Positions 11,401-19,208 of a stretch of DNA of 64,000 nucleotides are shown one piece after another. The translations under genes were made by a program, and so were the position numbers. Source of the DNA: Mycobacterium terramassiliense. Lineage in GTDB: Bacteria > Actinomycetota > Actinomycetes > Mycobacteriales > Mycobacteriaceae. The notes under the pieces were generated by a model, which made no database searches, was not told the DNA's origin, and worked only from the letters and a program-made list of their open reading frames with translations. How positions within the stretch are numbered: the stretch's first letter is position 1; every line of letters begins with the position of its first letter. Where the stretch lies: contig NZ_LT717699.1 of the NCBI RefSeq assembly GCF_900157385.1, forward strand, positions 664,524 to 728,523. Reading direction: 5' to 3'.

Positions 11401-11735
11401 AGGCCGGCGTGTTCCATGGCCTCCCACGCGGTTTCCATGAGCAACCGGTGCTGGGGGTCCATGGCCGTGGCTTCTTTTTCGGTGATGCCGAAGAACTCGG
11501 GGTCGAAGTCGCCCACGTTGTCCAGGAAGGAGCCCCACTTGCAGACGGACCGGCCCGGCACGCCCGGCTCGGGGTCGTAGTAGTAGTCGACATCCCAGCG
11601 TTCGCCGGGGATTTCCTTGACAAAGTCCTCACCGCGCAGCAACGCTTCCCAAAAGAGGTCAGGGGAGTTGATGCCCCCCGGCAGCCGGCACGCCATCCCG
11701 ATGACGGCGACCGGAGTCACGACTGCCTTATCCAC
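5430..11735 (-). CDS. pks5: Mycocerosic-acid-synthase-type polyketide synthase Pks5
   Basis: A 2101-residue single-module iterative type I PKS. Domains in order: ketosynthase (TACSS, Cys177; [16 protein letters not shown]), acyltransferase (GHSMGES near residue 620, with a VASH specificity motif as in methylmalonyl-using MAS proteins), dehydratase ([10 protein letters not shown] near 927), enoylreductase ([12 protein letters not shown] near 1555), ketoreductase (GGLGGLG near 1760) and acyl carrier protein (GLDSLG, Ser2053). No thioesterase is present, as expected when a PapA protein offloads the chain. Size and domain order match Pks5/MAS (about 2100 residues). The product is expected to be a fully reduced methyl-branched fatty acid. 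A GTG start is used, with purine-rich AGGAGAGG and GAAGGA just upstream. It is the first gene of a probable pks-pap-glycosyltransferase operon. Confidence 0.95.
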   Translation of the reverse strand: MDKAVVTPVAVIGMACRLPGGINSPDLFWEALLRGEDFVKEIPGERWDVDYYYDPEPGVPGRSVCKWGSFLDNVGDFDPEFFGITEKEATAMDPQHRLLMETAWEAMEHAGLTKDTIAGETGVFVGLNYGDYQFVHAATDAFDGPYGNPGTISCMASGRISYALGLHGPAVTIDTACSSGLFAIHQACRSLNDGESKLAFAGGVNVMMEPRRSASASAGGMLSGTGHCYAFDAKADGFVSGEGCVVLLLKRLTDAQRDGDRILGVIRGTAANQDGHTMNIAMPSGEAQAAVYRAALAASGVDAGTVGMVEAHGTGTPVGDPIEYGSLAEVYGIGNPCVLGASKTNFGHLQAAAGALGVMKAILSVQHGVVPKNLHFEALPDEMARIDTGLFVPQENTPWPLSGGQPRRAAVSAYGISGTNVHAIVEEAPEPLSRNGAATRPSRGGTLLFPLSATSADGLRETAARLADWVEAHAAEVPAPDLAYTLARRRGHRSVRTTVLAGDTPELVTALREVASGDALFQEVVGQEERGPVWVFSGQGSQWATMGTDLLAKEPAFAAAIAEIEPLIAHESGFSVTEALTAPEKVTGIDRVQPTIFAMQVALATTMKSYGVRPGAVIGHSMGESAAAVVAGALALEDGVRVICRRSRLMTNIAGSGAMASVELPAQQVLSELMARGVNDAVVAVVASPQSTVIGGATDTVRELVAVWEQREVMAREVAVDVASHSPQVDPILDELYDVLAEIEPLTPEIPYYSATSFDPREEPYCDANYWVDNLRHTVRFSAAVQAALEDGYRVFGELSPHPLLTHAVDQTARSLDMTVAALAAMRRDQPLPHGMLGLLGDLYATGATVDFSVLYPGGHLVDAPLAAWTHRSLLLSREGHSSRALASSVAVHPLMGQHVRLPEEPERHVWQAEIGTASLPWLADHQVHGTATLPGAAYCEMALAAARTVFGDASAVRDVRFEQMLMLDEETQISLTATAEAPGALTFAVETNEDGVQARRASAVLVDVDDSGDAARPAAVDIEGLLAAHPSRLEGGDLRDAMDLCGIQYGPAFTGLAAAHTAEGTGTTVLAEIGLPSVIRTQQTNYGVHPALLDACFQSVAAHPSVANASLGGLLLPLGVRELRVHTSVSSARYCYSRVTAATGGSVEADLDILDKHGAVLLTVRGLQMGTGVSPSGERARVMAERLLTVEWQQRQLPEVPATETGAWLLISTSDAADLVATAFTDAMKLHEADCTTLSWPSGADHAAIAERLRGEVEKGGYAGVVVLTEPKNGNPDDESAVRGGEYVHHLVRIARELPELQGESPRLFVVTRNAQKVLSEDVPNLDQGGVRGLLRVIGSEHPHLHTTHIDVDEQTSAEQVVRQLLTTGPGEDETAWRNDEWYIARLCPTPLRPEERQTTIADHESDGMRMQIRTPGDLQTMEFAAFDRVPPGPGQIEVAVTASSINFADVLNAFGRYQSLDNILPALGTDFAGVVTAVGPDVTNHKVGDHVGGMSPNGCWATFVTCDARLATTLPDGLTDAQAAAVTTAHATAWYGLNDLARIKAGDKVLIHSGTGGVGQAAIAIARAAGAEIFATAGSEARRQLLRDMGIEHVYDSRTVDFADQIRRDTDGYGVDIVLNSVTGAAQLAGIKLLALGGRFVEIGKRDIYGDTKLGLFPFRRNLAFWGVDLGLMSVSHPQQVSEILSNVYRLTAEGVLPMPESTHYPLAEAATAIRVMSAAEHTGKLILDIPQAGRSSVVLPPEQAPVFRKDGSYIITGGLGGLGLFLAEKMAAAGAGRIVLTSRSEPSQKALETIELVRAIGSDVIVECGDIAQADVAQRLVATATATGLPLRGVLHAAAVVEDATLTNITDELIDRDWAPKVYGAWNLHEATAGQSQKADLDWFCLFSSAAALLGSPGQGAYAAANSWLDAFTHWRRAQGLPATAIAWGAWGEIGRGADFAEGSGAAIAPDEGAYAFEALLRHDRAYTGYSPLIGTPWIASFAERSKFLEMFKSAGEKRSGSSKLRAELADLPLDEWPTRLRRLLSEQIGLILRRNIDVDHPLSEYGLDSLGNLELRTHIEAQTGVRITSADITTVRGLADHLFHKLAPQEENAAAPA

Positions 11736-12511
11736 TGTCCTTCACCTCTCCTTGCCTATCCACAAGTTCCTATCACTGCTGCTCGCTCATATCTCAACTT
11801 CGAGAAATCTCGCCGAATTTTTTTGCGCGAGCGACTAACTCCGCGAGCAACCCACAAACAACCCACCGACCCCCGCTATCGAAGCCCGCCGTAACAACGT
11901 GGCGCGATCAGCAGCGTAGCGGCTCGGCCCCCACCGCGTGGAAAAATCGTGCGAACGTACAAAAATTTAACAACGCGCGAAGCATCGTCGCTGACAGGCG
12001 GCTTGGGTCACAGGGTGGTCACATACTTTTCGCACGATTATCGGGCGTCGCGCTGGACTCGGGTCGCTGTCAGAGGCGCTGTGCCGCAACTGCTCCGGCG
12101 ACGTGGCGTGCCGGGTGGCGGACGTGACCACGGGCGTTGTCGACCGGCGCCGCGGCGGGGGTAGCACGAACAGGCCCGACCCAGGGCGGGCTCCGCAGCA
12201 ACCAAATTGGACGCGCCGATGCGCTGCATCGGTGACGCCTAATCCCGCCATGGTAGGGGTTATTGGGAAGCCCCGCAGGGAAATCGCTGAAATCTTTAAG
12301 ATTGCAAGTTAAGTGCCGATAAATAGGCCGCCGATTCGTGCCGTGTGGCGATATGGCGGGCGAGCGGTGCCGGTTGTGGAGGGTCGGGCTGGTTTTCGGC
12401 CTTGGCGCTGCGGGCTTTTCGCCGGCACCTTGGGCCCGCCCCTGACCGGACCGCTGGCTACGATGGCCGATATATGTGAGGTGTCTCACTAGTACACGGA
12501 GTGTTCACGCG
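11736..12511. other. Intergenic region between divergent pks5 and the CMD-family gene
   Basis: About 776 bases without a convincing gene. The pks5-proximal 250 bases are AT-richer than the surroundings (runs such as GAATTTTTTTGC near 11815 and GTACAAAAATTTAAC near 11956), as expected for the promoter of a large envelope operon. A short palindrome AATCTTTAAGATT lies at 12291-12303. The short open frames here lack coding character and family resemblance. In M. tuberculosis this interval holds papA4, fadD24 and adh; no remnants of fadD24 or adh are visible. Confidence 0.5.
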
Positions 12512-13087
12512 ATGACCCCACCCATCGGGCGAGCCCGGGTCCCTCGACTGCCGGTTGACGAGGCAAAGGCCGCCGCCGACGAGGCCGCAGTGCCCGACTA
12601 CATGGCCGAGCTCAGCATCTTCCAGGTGTTGCTGAACCATCCGACGCTGGCGCGCGCCCTCAACGACCTGCTCGCCACCATGCTTTGGCACGGCGCCCTC
12701 GACCCGCGGTTGCGGGAGCTGGTCATCATGCGGATCGGCTGGCTCACCGCGTGCGATTACGAGTGGACACAGCACTTCAGGGTCGCATCGGGACTGGGCG
12801 TGAGCCCCGACGACATGGTCGGCGTGCGCGAGTGGCAGGGGTACGACGGCTTCGGGCCCACCGAGCGCGCGGTGCTGGCGGCCACCGATGACGTGGTGCG
12901 CGACGGCGCGGTAAGCGCCGACAGTTGGGCCGCGTGCTCGCGCGAATTGCACGGTGACACAACGGTTCTCATAGAGCTTGTCACCGCTATCGGCGCGTGG
13001 CGAATGGTCGCGTCGATCCTGCACAGCCTCCAGGTTCCGTTGGAAGAGGGCGTGTCCAGCTGGCCCCCGGACGGCCGGTCACCGTAA
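12512..13087 (+). CDS. Carboxymuconolactone decarboxylase/AhpD-like protein, Rv1531-type
   Basis: A 191-residue cytoplasmic protein with the alpha-helical CMD fold. The core motif LRELVIMRIGWLTACDYEWTQH keeps the Glu, one Cys and the His of the family, but only a single Cys is present where AhpD has CxxC, so peroxiredoxin-reductase activity is not expected. ATG 12512 is chosen rather than the upstream ATG 12476 because the extra residues (RCLTSTRSVHA) do not look conserved. It is in the position of Rv1531 and upstream of the Rv1533-like gene; the enzymatic activity is unknown. It ends 38 bases before the nitronate monooxygenase, but a separate promoter appears to lie between them. Confidence 0.75.
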   Translation: MTPPIGRARVPRLPVDEAKAAADEAAVPDYMAELSIFQVLLNHPTLARALNDLLATMLWHGALDPRLRELVIMRIGWLTACDYEWTQHFRVASGLGVSPDDMVGVREWQGYDGFGPTERAVLAATDDVVRDGAVSADSWAACSRELHGDTTVLIELVTAIGAWRMVASILHSLQVPLEEGVSSWPPDGRSP

Positions 13088-13090
13088 CGA

Positions 13091-13119
13091 TTGACTTATC
13101 AGTCAGTAACTCATAACGT
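13091..13119 (+). promoter_or_regulatory. Probable leaderless promoter with TetR-type palindrome
   Basis: TTGACT at 13091-13096 and TAACGT at 13114-13119 are separated by 17 bases, fitting a SigA-type promoter. The expected transcription start, about seven bases after the -10, falls on the A of ATG 13126, and no Shine-Dalgarno sequence is present, so the downstream transcript is predicted to be leaderless. A perfect inverted repeat TGACT-TATC-AGTCA (13092-13105) overlaps the -35 and spacer and is a likely operator for the TetR protein encoded at 14247-14891. Confidence 0.55.
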
Positions 13120-13125
13120 CGGGCG

Positions 13126-14250
13126 ATGCGAACCAGGGTCGCCGAGATGCTCGGCGTTGAGTTTCCGATCTGCGCCTTCAGCCATTGCCGCGACGTGGTG
13201 GCCGCGGTGACCAACGCGGGAGGATTCGGAGTCCTCGGCGCCGTCGCGCACAGTCCGCAGCGTCTGGAGAACGAGCTGACCTGGATCGAGGAGCAGACGG
13301 GCGGCCGGCCGTACGGCGTGGACCTGCTGTTACCGCCGAAATACGTCGGCGCCGAGCAGGGCGGGATCGACGCCAAACAAACCAGGGAGCTGCTTCCCGA
13401 GGAGCACCGCGCATTCGTGGAGGACATCCTGGCCCGCTACGGCGTCGCGGCGCCCACCGACGAGCCCAAGGCGTCCTCCGGCGGCCTCAACATCTCGCCC
13501 AAGGGTTACGAGCCGCTGCTGGACGTGGCCTTCGCCCACAACATTCGGCTGATCGCCAGCGCGCTCGGGCCGCCCCCCGCCGACCTCGTCGAGCGCGCTC
13601 ACCAACACGACGTCCTGGTGGCCGCGCTGGCCGGCACCACCCAGCACGCCCGGCGGCACGCGGCCGCGGGTGTCGATCTGATCGTCGCGCAGGGCACCGA
13701 GGCCGGCGGCCACACCGGCGAGGTGGCGACCATGGTCCTGGTACCCGAGGTGGTGGATGCCGTGTCGCCGGTTCCCGTTCTGGCCGCCGGCGGCATCGCC
13801 CGCGGTCGCCAGGTTGCCGCGGCACTGGCGCTGGGCGCGGAGGGGGTGTGGTGCGGATCGGTGTGGCTGACCACCGAAGAGGCCGAGACGGTCCCCGTCG
13901 TCAAGGAGAAGTTCTTGGCGGCCAGCTCCTCGGACACCGTGCGGTCCCGGTCGATGACCGGCAAGCCGGCCCGGATGCTGCGCACCGCCTGGACCGACGA
14001 GTGGGCCCGCCCGGACACTCCGGATCCCCTCGGCATGCCGCTGCAGACCGCGCTGGTGACCGGCGCGCAGGTGCGCATCAACCAGGCGGCCACCCACCCG
14101 GGCGCCGAGGCGCGCGAGCTGGCGACCTACTTCGTCGGCCAGGTGGTCGGCTCGCTCGACAAGGTCCGCCCGGTGCGCTCGGTGGTGCTCGACATGGTGG
14201 AGGAGTTCATCGACACGATCGGTCGGCTCGACGGCCTGGTCGATACGTGA
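13126..14250 (+). CDS. Nitronate monooxygenase / 2-nitropropane dioxygenase-like flavoprotein, Rv1533-type
   Basis: A 374-residue FMN-dependent TIM-barrel protein. The N-terminal GVEFPICAFSHCRDVVAAVTNAGGFGVLG is the family flavin-binding entry. EAGGHTGEVATM carries the conserved His, and LAAGGIARGRQVAAALALGAEGVW is the phosphate-binding strand. Family enzymes oxidise alkyl nitronates; many actinobacterial members are of unknown substrate. The length matches Rv1533 (about 375). The next gene, a TetR regulator, starts with a GTGA overlap of four bases, so the two are co-transcribed and probably autoregulated through the palindrome at 13092-13105. The start is fixed by the promoter geometry and by conserved residues right at the N-terminus. 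Confidence 0.9.
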   Translation: MRTRVAEMLGVEFPICAFSHCRDVVAAVTNAGGFGVLGAVAHSPQRLENELTWIEEQTGGRPYGVDLLLPPKYVGAEQGGIDAKQTRELLPEEHRAFVEDILARYGVAAPTDEPKASSGGLNISPKGYEPLLDVAFAHNIRLIASALGPPPADLVERAHQHDVLVAALAGTTQHARRHAAAGVDLIVAQGTEAGGHTGEVATMVLVPEVVDAVSPVPVLAAGGIARGRQVAAALALGAEGVWCGSVWLTTEEAETVPVVKEKFLAASSSDTVRSRSMTGKPARMLRTAWTDEWARPDTPDPLGMPLQTALVTGAQVRINQAATHPGAEARELATYFVGQVVGSLDKVRPVRSVVLDMVEEFIDTIGRLDGLVDT

Positions 14251-14891
14251 CCAGCGCGACCCGGCGGCGCCGCGCGGTCAGTGACGAGGACAAGTCGCAG
14301 CGGCGCGACCAGATCATGGCGGCCGCCAAAGAAGTCTTCGCGCGCAAGGGTTTTCACGCCACGACGATCGCCGACATCGCCAAGCGGGCCGGTCTGGCGT
14401 ACGGCTCGGTCTATTGGTACTTCGACTCCAAGGACGAGCTGTTCCATGCGTTGATGGCCGCCGAGGAGGGCGCGCTGCGCGAGCATGTCGGTGCGGCCCT
14501 GGCCGCGCTTCCGCTGGCGGCGGCGGACGTCGGGCACGAGGAGCCGCTTCGCGTCGCCGTTCGCGCGACGCTGGAGTTCTTCGAGTCCGACAAGGCCACC
14601 GTCAAGCTGTTGCTGCGCGATCCGTACGCGATGGGCGAGCGGTTCGAGAAGCACCTCGGCGGGATCTACGAGCGGTTCGTCGACGACATCGAAACCTTCG
14701 TCGTCGCGGCGCAGGAGCGCGGCGAGGTGGTGGCCGCGCCGCCGCGCATGGTGGCGTACACGCTGGCGGCGCTCGTCGGGCAGCTGGCGCAGCGGCGGCT
14801 GAGCACCGACGACGACGTCACCGCGGCCGAGGTCGCCGATTTCGTCGTGGCGCTGGCGCTGGATGGCCTGCGCCCGCGCGATGCTGGCTGA
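14247..14891 (+). CDS. TetR-family transcriptional regulator, Rv1534-type
   Basis: A 214-residue protein with a TetR DNA-binding domain: helix KEVFARKGFHATTIADIAKRAGLAYGSVYWYFDSKDELF at roughly residues 30-68. The C-terminal ligand domain is typical in size and has no recognisable ligand motif. GTG 14247 overlaps the stop of the nitronate monooxygenase gene (GTGA), indicating translational coupling. It is likely to repress its own operon through the TGACT-N4-AGTCA palindrome upstream of 13126. It is co-linear with Rv1533-Rv1534 of M. tuberculosis. Confidence 0.9.
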   Translation: MTSATRRRRAVSDEDKSQRRDQIMAAAKEVFARKGFHATTIADIAKRAGLAYGSVYWYFDSKDELFHALMAAEEGALREHVGAALAALPLAAADVGHEEPLRVAVRATLEFFESDKATVKLLLRDPYAMGERFEKHLGGIYERFVDDIETFVVAAQERGEVVAAPPRMVAYTLAALVGQLAQRRLSTDDDVTAAEVADFVVALALDGLRPRDAG

Positions 14892-14948
14892 AAGCTGTGA
14901 GCGCGCGTAATGAACGCATAAAGATTGGGTGACACTGCGTCGGGGCGT

Positions 14949-14977
14949 TTGACCGTGTCGTGCCCGTCGTGCATGAT
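14949..14977 (+). promoter_or_regulatory. Probable SigA-type promoter of the M-box transcript
   Basis: TTGACC at 14949-14954 and CATGAT at 14972-14977 are separated by 17 bases. The predicted start near 14984 lies about ten bases before the first paired base of the M-box P1 helix, which is the expected geometry for a riboswitch transcript. Confidence 0.5.
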
Positions 14978-14992
14978 CGGTCGCGTATGCAC

Positions 14993-15144
14993 CTCGTTAG
15001 GTGAGGCGTCTACACGAATACAGGCCACTGACCCCGAACGTCCAAAGACGCCCCGGGTCAGGACAGCTCCTCCCGGCTTAAGGGTTGAGCCCAGGTGGCT
15101 TCCGGAATATCGGACACGTCGTGTAGTGCCAAAGCTCTGACGAG
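14993..15144 (+). promoter_or_regulatory. M-box (ykoK) Mg2+-sensing riboswitch
   Basis: The segment reproduces the conserved M-box core in order: GTTAGGTGAGGC (14997-15008), the GTCCAAAGACGCC loop (about 15029-15041), GGGTCA near 15055, and the closing GTGCCAAAGCTCTGACGAG (15126-15144). The 5' CTCGTTAG (14993-15000) pairs with 3' CTGACGAG (15137-15144) to close P1 with one G-U pair. M-box RNAs fold on Mg2+ and usually turn genes off when Mg2+ is plentiful. In M. tuberculosis an M-box is known ahead of Rv1535, and the downstream gene here is the Rv1535 counterpart. Confidence 0.93.
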
Positions 15145-15158
15145 AGGGGTGCGGATCT

Positions 15159-15177
15159 CCGGCGATCGCCGGTTTCT
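15159..15177 (+). terminator. Hairpin with U-rich tail behind the M-box (possible expression platform)
   Basis: CCGGC-GATC-GCCGG (15159-15172) forms a five-pair GC stem with a GATC tetraloop, followed by TTTCT. Its place 14 bases after the M-box P1 helix suits a Mg2+-dependent premature terminator. The U-tract is short, so Rho-dependent termination remains possible. Confidence 0.4.
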
Positions 15178-15248
15178 GTACTCCTTGTGGGTGCGCGTAG
15201 ATCGTGCGACAACCGCACGAGTCGTGGCGTCGAGGAGGTGAGGGACGT

Positions 15249-15329
15249 ATGAGTTCCAGCGACAGTCCGGGCCGAAGTCCGAACTGTGTTTCGTCCCGAT
15301 CCGTTCTCCGGCGCGACGTTCGCGGCTGA
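15249..15329 (+). CDS. Candidate 26-residue leader peptide/uORF in the M-box leader
   Basis: ATG 15249 is preceded by AGGAGG at 15233-15238 with a ten-base spacer, one of the best Shine-Dalgarno sequences in the window. The frame runs 26 codons to TGA at 15327-15329. The peptide is Ser/Arg-rich, starts MSSSDSPGRSPN and resembles no family I know. It sits between the M-box and the small Rv1535-like gene, so its translation could couple to the riboswitch by keeping Rho off the transcript or by exposing downstream RNA. Coding status is inferred only from the ribosome binding site and position. Confidence 0.4.
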   Translation: MSSSDSPGRSPNCVSSRSVLRRDVRG

Positions 15330-15425
15330 TTGGCTTCGCGGCCAAGCGTTCTGGGGTTCGGAACCACTACGGGACGGGACACGTCAGTCCATTCAGTCCT
15401 CGTTGATTCCGAGTAGGAGACGATC

Positions 15426-15659
15426 ATGACCGCAGTTCTGCACGACGAAGTGGTAACCCTGGCGCCCGCCCGCACGCTGACGGTGGTGCGCGACGCAAGC
15501 CCGGCCCCCGCCCCCAAGAAGGCGGCACGCCCGGCCGACAGCCGCACCATTGTCATCAGCGACCCGGTGGTGGACGGCGCCGCTCACCTGCTGAGTATCG
15601 GCCTACGGCACGTCTACGCGGCGCTCTGGCGCGTTGGTGTGCTCGACGTCCGCGCCTGA
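15426..15659 (+). CDS. Small protein controlled by the M-box, Rv1535-like
   Basis: A 77-residue protein of unknown function (MTAVLHDEVVTLAPARTLTV...). The middle is Ala/Pro/Lys-rich and the C-terminal third (DGAAHLLSIGLRHVYAALWRVG) could form an amphipathic or membrane-touching helix. There is no clear signal peptide or transmembrane helix. The start is supported by GTAGGAGACGATC just before the ATG. It occupies the Rv1535 position behind an M-box, so expression is expected to rise when Mg2+ is scarce; a role in Mg2+ stress is inference. A strong hairpin at 15687-15737 follows it. Confidence 0.75.
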   Translation: MTAVLHDEVVTLAPARTLTVVRDASPAPAPKKAARPADSRTIVISDPVVDGAAHLLSIGLRHVYAALWRVGVLDVRA

Positions 15660-15686
15660 GCAGGTGGACAGTGGGCAATCGCGGCT

Positions 15687-15737
15687 CCAAGGGGCTACCC
15701 GACCGCAGGTCTTTCCTGAGGCCAGGTAGCCCCTTGG
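15687..15737 (+). terminator. Perfect 13-bp stem-loop after the Rv1535-like gene
   Basis: CCAAGGGGCTACC (15687-15699) is exactly complementary to GGTAGCCCCTTGG (15725-15737), with a 25-base loop. It lies 28 bases after the stop codon and immediately before the probable ileS promoter, so it most likely separates the two transcription units. There is no U-tract, as is common for mycobacterial terminators. Confidence 0.7.
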
Positions 15738-15752
15738 GGTGCGGCGTTTGAG

Positions 15753-15758
15753 TAGAAT
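15753..15758 (+). promoter_or_regulatory. ileS: Probable -10 element of the ileS leader
   Basis: TAGAAT at 15753-15758 is a good mycobacterial SigA -10. No convincing -35 lies at the usual spacing because the preceding bases belong to the terminator stem. The predicted start near 15765 is directly ahead of T-box stem I. Confidence 0.45.
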
Positions 15759-15764
15759 CGACGC

Positions 15765-15968
15765 AATGGCATCGATCCGGCGATCACCGGGGAGCCTTCG
15801 GAAGAACGGCCGGCACGGCTCAGTAGAACCGAACGGGTAGGCCCGTCACAGCCCGCATCGAGCGGTCGCGCGCAAGCGCGGCAAGCGGGGTGGTACCGCG
15901 GCGCTCGCGCACCGTGCGCGTCGTCGTCCCCGGCCTGAGCAGGACGGCCACAGGAGACGACACACATC
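15765..15968 (+). promoter_or_regulatory. T-box leader (Ile), probably translational, upstream of ileS
   Basis: The diagnostic T-box sequence GGGGTGGTACCGCGG is at 15887-15901, where the uncharged tRNA 3' end pairs. A candidate Ile specifier ATC is at 15783-15785 within GCGATCACCGGGGAGC, the stem I layout of actinobacterial ileS leaders. The Shine-Dalgarno AGGAGACGAC (from about 15952) can pair with GTCGTCGTCC near 15920-15930, giving a sequestrator that the tRNA-bound form would open. Actinobacterial ileS T-boxes are known to act on translation initiation, and no terminator U-tract is seen here. Confidence 0.9.
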
Positions 15969-18900
15969 GTGACCGAGAACGCTGACGTCAAGGCCTACCC
16001 CAAGCTGCCCGGCGGGGCGCCGGACTTCCCGGCGCTCGAGGTCGAGGTGCTCGACTACTGGGCTGGCGACGACACCTTCCGGGCCAGCATCGCGCGCCGC
16101 GACGGCGCCCCGGAGTACGTCTTCTACGACGGGCCGCCGTTCGCCAACGGGTTGCCCCACTATGGGCACCTGCTCACCGGGTATGTGAAGGACATCGTCC
16201 CGCGCTACCGCACCATGCGCGGCTACAAGGTCGAGCGCCGGTTCGGCTGGGACACCCACGGGTTGCCCGCCGAGTTGGAAGTCGAGCGCCAACTCGGCAT
16301 CACCGACAAGTCGCAGATCGACGACATGGGCATCGCCGCGTTCAACGAGGCCTGCCGCGAATCGGTGTTGCGCTACACCGACGAGTGGCGGGCGTACGTC
16401 ACGCGCCAGGCGCGCTGGGTCGACTTCGACAACGACTACAAGACGCTGGATCGCAGCTACATGGAGTCGGTGATCTGGGCGTTCAAGCAGCTGTGGGACA
16501 AGGGCCTGGCGTACGAAGGCTATCGGGTGCTGCCCTATTGCTGGCGCGACGAAACCCCGTTGTCCAACCACGAATTGCGGATGGACGACGACGTCTACCA
16601 GAGCCGCCAGGACCCGGCTCTGACCGTCGGATTCAAGGTGGCCGGGGGAGAGCTGGACGGCGCCTATCTGTTGGTGTGGACGACGACGCCGTGGACCCTG
16701 CCGTCGAACCTCGCGGTGGCCGTGAACCCGGAGGTGACCTACGTGCAGGTACGGGTGGGGGACCGCCGGTACGTGCTGGCCGAGGCCCGGCTGGGCGCCT
16801 ATGCCCGAGAGGTGGGGGAAGAGCCCGAGGTGCTGGGCACGTGTCGGGGCGCGGACCTGTTGGGCACGCGCTACCTGCCGCCCTTCCCGTATTTCATGGA
16901 CACGCGCAACGCTTTTCGGGTGCTGCCCGGCGATTTCGTCACCACCGAGGACGGCACCGGCATCGTGCACATGGCGCCGGCCTACGGCGAGGACGACATG
17001 GCCGTCTGCGAGGCGGCCGGCATCGCCCCGGTCACCCCGGTGGATTCCAAGGGCCGCTTCGACGCGACCGTCCCGGATTACCTGGGGCAGCGCGTCTTTG
17101 ACGCCAACCCGAACATCATCCGGGATCTGAAGAACGGCAGCGGCCCGGCGGCCGCGAACGGCGCGGTGCTGGTCCGCCACGAGACCTACGAGCACCCCTA
17201 CCCGCACTGCTGGCGGTGCCGCAACCCGCTGATCTACCGGGCGGTGTCGTCGTGGTTCGTCGCCGTCACCGAATTCCGCGACCGCATGGTGGAACTCAAC
17301 CAACAGATCACCTGGTACCCCGAACACGTCAAGGACGGCCAGTTCGGCAAGTGGTTGCAGGGCGCGCGCGACTGGTCGATCTCGCGAAACCGCTACTGGG
17401 GCACGCCGATTCCGGTGTGGAAATCGGATGACCCCGCGCACCCGAGGATCGATGTGTACGGGAGCCTGGACGAGCTGGAGCGCGACTTCGGGGTGCGGCC
17501 CACCAATTTGCACCGGCCCTACATCGACGAGCTCACCCGGCCCAACCCCGACGACCCCACCGGTCGCAGCACGATGCGGCGCATCCCCGACGTGCTCGAC
17601 GTGTGGTTCGACTCGGGCTCGATGCCCTATGCCCAGGTGCATTACCCCTTCGAGAACGCGGAGTGGTTCGCCGGCGGGACGGCGGGAGAGGACGCGCACT
17701 ATCCGGGCGACTTCATCGTCGAGTACATCGGGCAGACTCGTGGCTGGTTCTACACGCTGCATGTGCTGGCCACCGCGCTGTTCGACCGTCCGGCGTTCAA
17801 AACGTGTGTGGCGCACGGGATTGTGCTGGGTTCCGACGGCCAGAAGATGAGCAAGTCGCTGCGCAACTACCCGGACGTGTCCGAGGTGTTCGATCGTGAC
17901 GGCTCCGATGCCATGCGGTGGTTTTTGATGGCATCGCCCATCCTGCGCGGCGGAAACCTGATCGTCACCGAGCAGGGCATCCGCGAGGGCGTGCGGCAGG
18001 TGCAGCTGCCGTTGTGGAACGCCTACAGTTTCCTGGCGCTCTACGCGCCGAAAGTCGGCACTTGGCGCACCGATTCGGCCAATGTGCTGGACCGCTACAT
18101 CCTGGCCAAGCTGGCGGAGCTGCGCGCGGACCTCACCGAGTCGATGGAGACCTGCGACATCTCCGGCGCCTGCGAGCAGCTGCGCCAGTTCACCGAGGCT
18201 CTGACGAATTGGTATGTGCGACGGTCGCGTTCGCGGTTCTGGACGGAAGACACCGAGGCCATCGACACCCTGCACACCGTGCTGGAGGTGACCGCTCGTT
18301 TGGCCGCGCCGCTGTTGCCGTCGGTCACCGAGATCATCTGGCGGGGATTGACCTTCGGGCGCTCGGTGCACCTGACCGACTGGCCCGAGGCGGACGCCGT
18401 ACCGGCGGATGCCGATCTGGTCGCCGCGATGGACCAGGTGCGGGAAGTCTGCTCGGCCGCGTCGTCGCTGCGCAAGGCCAAGAAGCTGCGGGTGCGCCTG
18501 CCGCTGCCGAAACTGACCGTGGCGGTGGAGGATCCGCAGCGGTTGGAGCCGTTTGTCGACCTGATCGCCGACGAGCTCAACGTCAAGCGCGTCGAACTCA
18601 CCGACGCGATCGACGCCTACGGCCGGTTCGAACTCACCGTCAACGCGCGGGTGGCGGGACCGCGGCTGGGCAAGGATGTGCAGGCCGCCATCAAGGCGGT
18701 CAAGGCCGGCGAGGGCGTCGTCAACCCCGACGGCACCCTGAGCGCGGGCCCGGCGGTGCTGCAGCCCGACGAGTACAGCTCCCGGCTGGTGGCCGCGGAC
18801 CCGGACTACACCGCGGCGCTGCCCGACGGGTCGGGTCTGGTGGTGCTCGACGGCACGGTGACCCCGGAGCTGGAGGCCGAGGGTTGGGCCAAGGACCGGA

Positions 18901-19115
18901 TCCGCGAGCTGCAGGAGCTGCGCAAGTCGACCGGGCTGGACGTGTCCGACCGCATTCGCGTGGTGATGTCGGTGCCCGCCGAGCGGGCCGACTGGGCGCA
19001 GGCGCACCGCGACCTGATCGCGGGGGAGATCCTCGCCACCAGCTTCGAGTTCGGCGAGCCCGCCGACGGCGCCGATATCGGCGACGGCGTGCGGGTGGCG
19101 ATCGCCAAGGCCTGA
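15969..19115 (+). CDS. ileS: Isoleucyl-tRNA synthetase
   Basis: A 1048-residue class I synthetase that charges tRNA-Ile in the cytoplasm. The HIGH motif appears as HYGH (residues 64-67) in [12 protein letters not shown], and the KMSKS loop is intact at 626-630 ([12 protein letters not shown]). The editing (CP1) domain lies between them with [15 protein letters not shown]. The long C-terminus carries the anticodon-binding region. Length and sequence fit the mycobacterial, eukaryote-like IleS group. A GTG start is placed about ten bases after AGGAGA, which belongs to the T-box sequestrator. A palindromic repeat begins four bases after the stop. Confidence 0.98.
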   Translation: MTENADVKAYPKLPGGAPDFPALEVEVLDYWAGDDTFRASIARRDGAPEYVFYDGPPFANGLPHYGHLLTGYVKDIVPRYRTMRGYKVERRFGWDTHGLPAELEVERQLGITDKSQIDDMGIAAFNEACRESVLRYTDEWRAYVTRQARWVDFDNDYKTLDRSYMESVIWAFKQLWDKGLAYEGYRVLPYCWRDETPLSNHELRMDDDVYQSRQDPALTVGFKVAGGELDGAYLLVWTTTPWTLPSNLAVAVNPEVTYVQVRVGDRRYVLAEARLGAYAREVGEEPEVLGTCRGADLLGTRYLPPFPYFMDTRNAFRVLPGDFVTTEDGTGIVHMAPAYGEDDMAVCEAAGIAPVTPVDSKGRFDATVPDYLGQRVFDANPNIIRDLKNGSGPAAANGAVLVRHETYEHPYPHCWRCRNPLIYRAVSSWFVAVTEFRDRMVELNQQITWYPEHVKDGQFGKWLQGARDWSISRNRYWGTPIPVWKSDDPAHPRIDVYGSLDELERDFGVRPTNLHRPYIDELTRPNPDDPTGRSTMRRIPDVLDVWFDSGSMPYAQVHYPFENAEWFAGGTAGEDAHYPGDFIVEYIGQTRGWFYTLHVLATALFDRPAFKTCVAHGIVLGSDGQKMSKSLRNYPDVSEVFDRDGSDAMRWFLMASPILRGGNLIVTEQGIREGVRQVQLPLWNAYSFLALYAPKVGTWRTDSANVLDRYILAKLAELRADLTESMETCDISGACEQLRQFTEALTNWYVRRSRSRFWTEDTEAIDTLHTVLEVTARLAAPLLPSVTEIIWRGLTFGRSVHLTDWPEADAVPADADLVAAMDQVREVCSAASSLRKAKKLRVRLPLPKLTVAVEDPQRLEPFVDLIADELNVKRVELTDAIDAYGRFELTVNARVAGPRLGKDVQAAIKAVKAGEGVVNPDGTLSAGPAVLQPDEYSSRLVAADPDYTAALPDGSGLVVLDGTVTPELEAEGWAKDRIRELQELRKSTGLDVSDRIRVVMSVPAERADWAQAHRDLIAGEILATSFEFGEPADGADIGDGVRVAIAKA

Positions 19116-19118
19116 CCG

Positions 19119-19175
19119 CGAAAGTGCAACCAGCGACGCGTTTCTCGAGTGGGAGCGTCGGTAGTTGCACTTTCG
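19119..19175. repeat. Palindromic repeat, copy 1 of 3
   Basis: Outer arms CGAAAGTGCAAC (19119-19130) and GTTGCACTTTCG (19164-19175) are perfectly complementary; the inner arms GCGACGC/GCGTCGG pair with mismatches. The loop TTTCTCGAGTGGGA resembles the loop of copies 2 and 3 in the same orientation. It starts four bases after the ileS stop, so it can also act as the ileS terminator. Confidence 0.9.
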
Positions 19176-19208
19176 TGTGATGTCGGAGGCCCATGGCAGT
19201 CTGCGGCC

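Noticed and set aside
5838..11894. A continuous plus-strand frame of about 2000 codons opposite pks5
   Set aside because: It is the antisense shadow of a GC-rich gene. The translation is Arg/Gly/His/Val-rich without any domain, while the minus strand has all PKS motifs in order.
12100..12500. Short open frames on both strands between pks5 and the CMD-family gene
   Set aside because: They have no ribosome binding site, no family resemblance and mixed codon use; noncoding promoter DNA is more likely.
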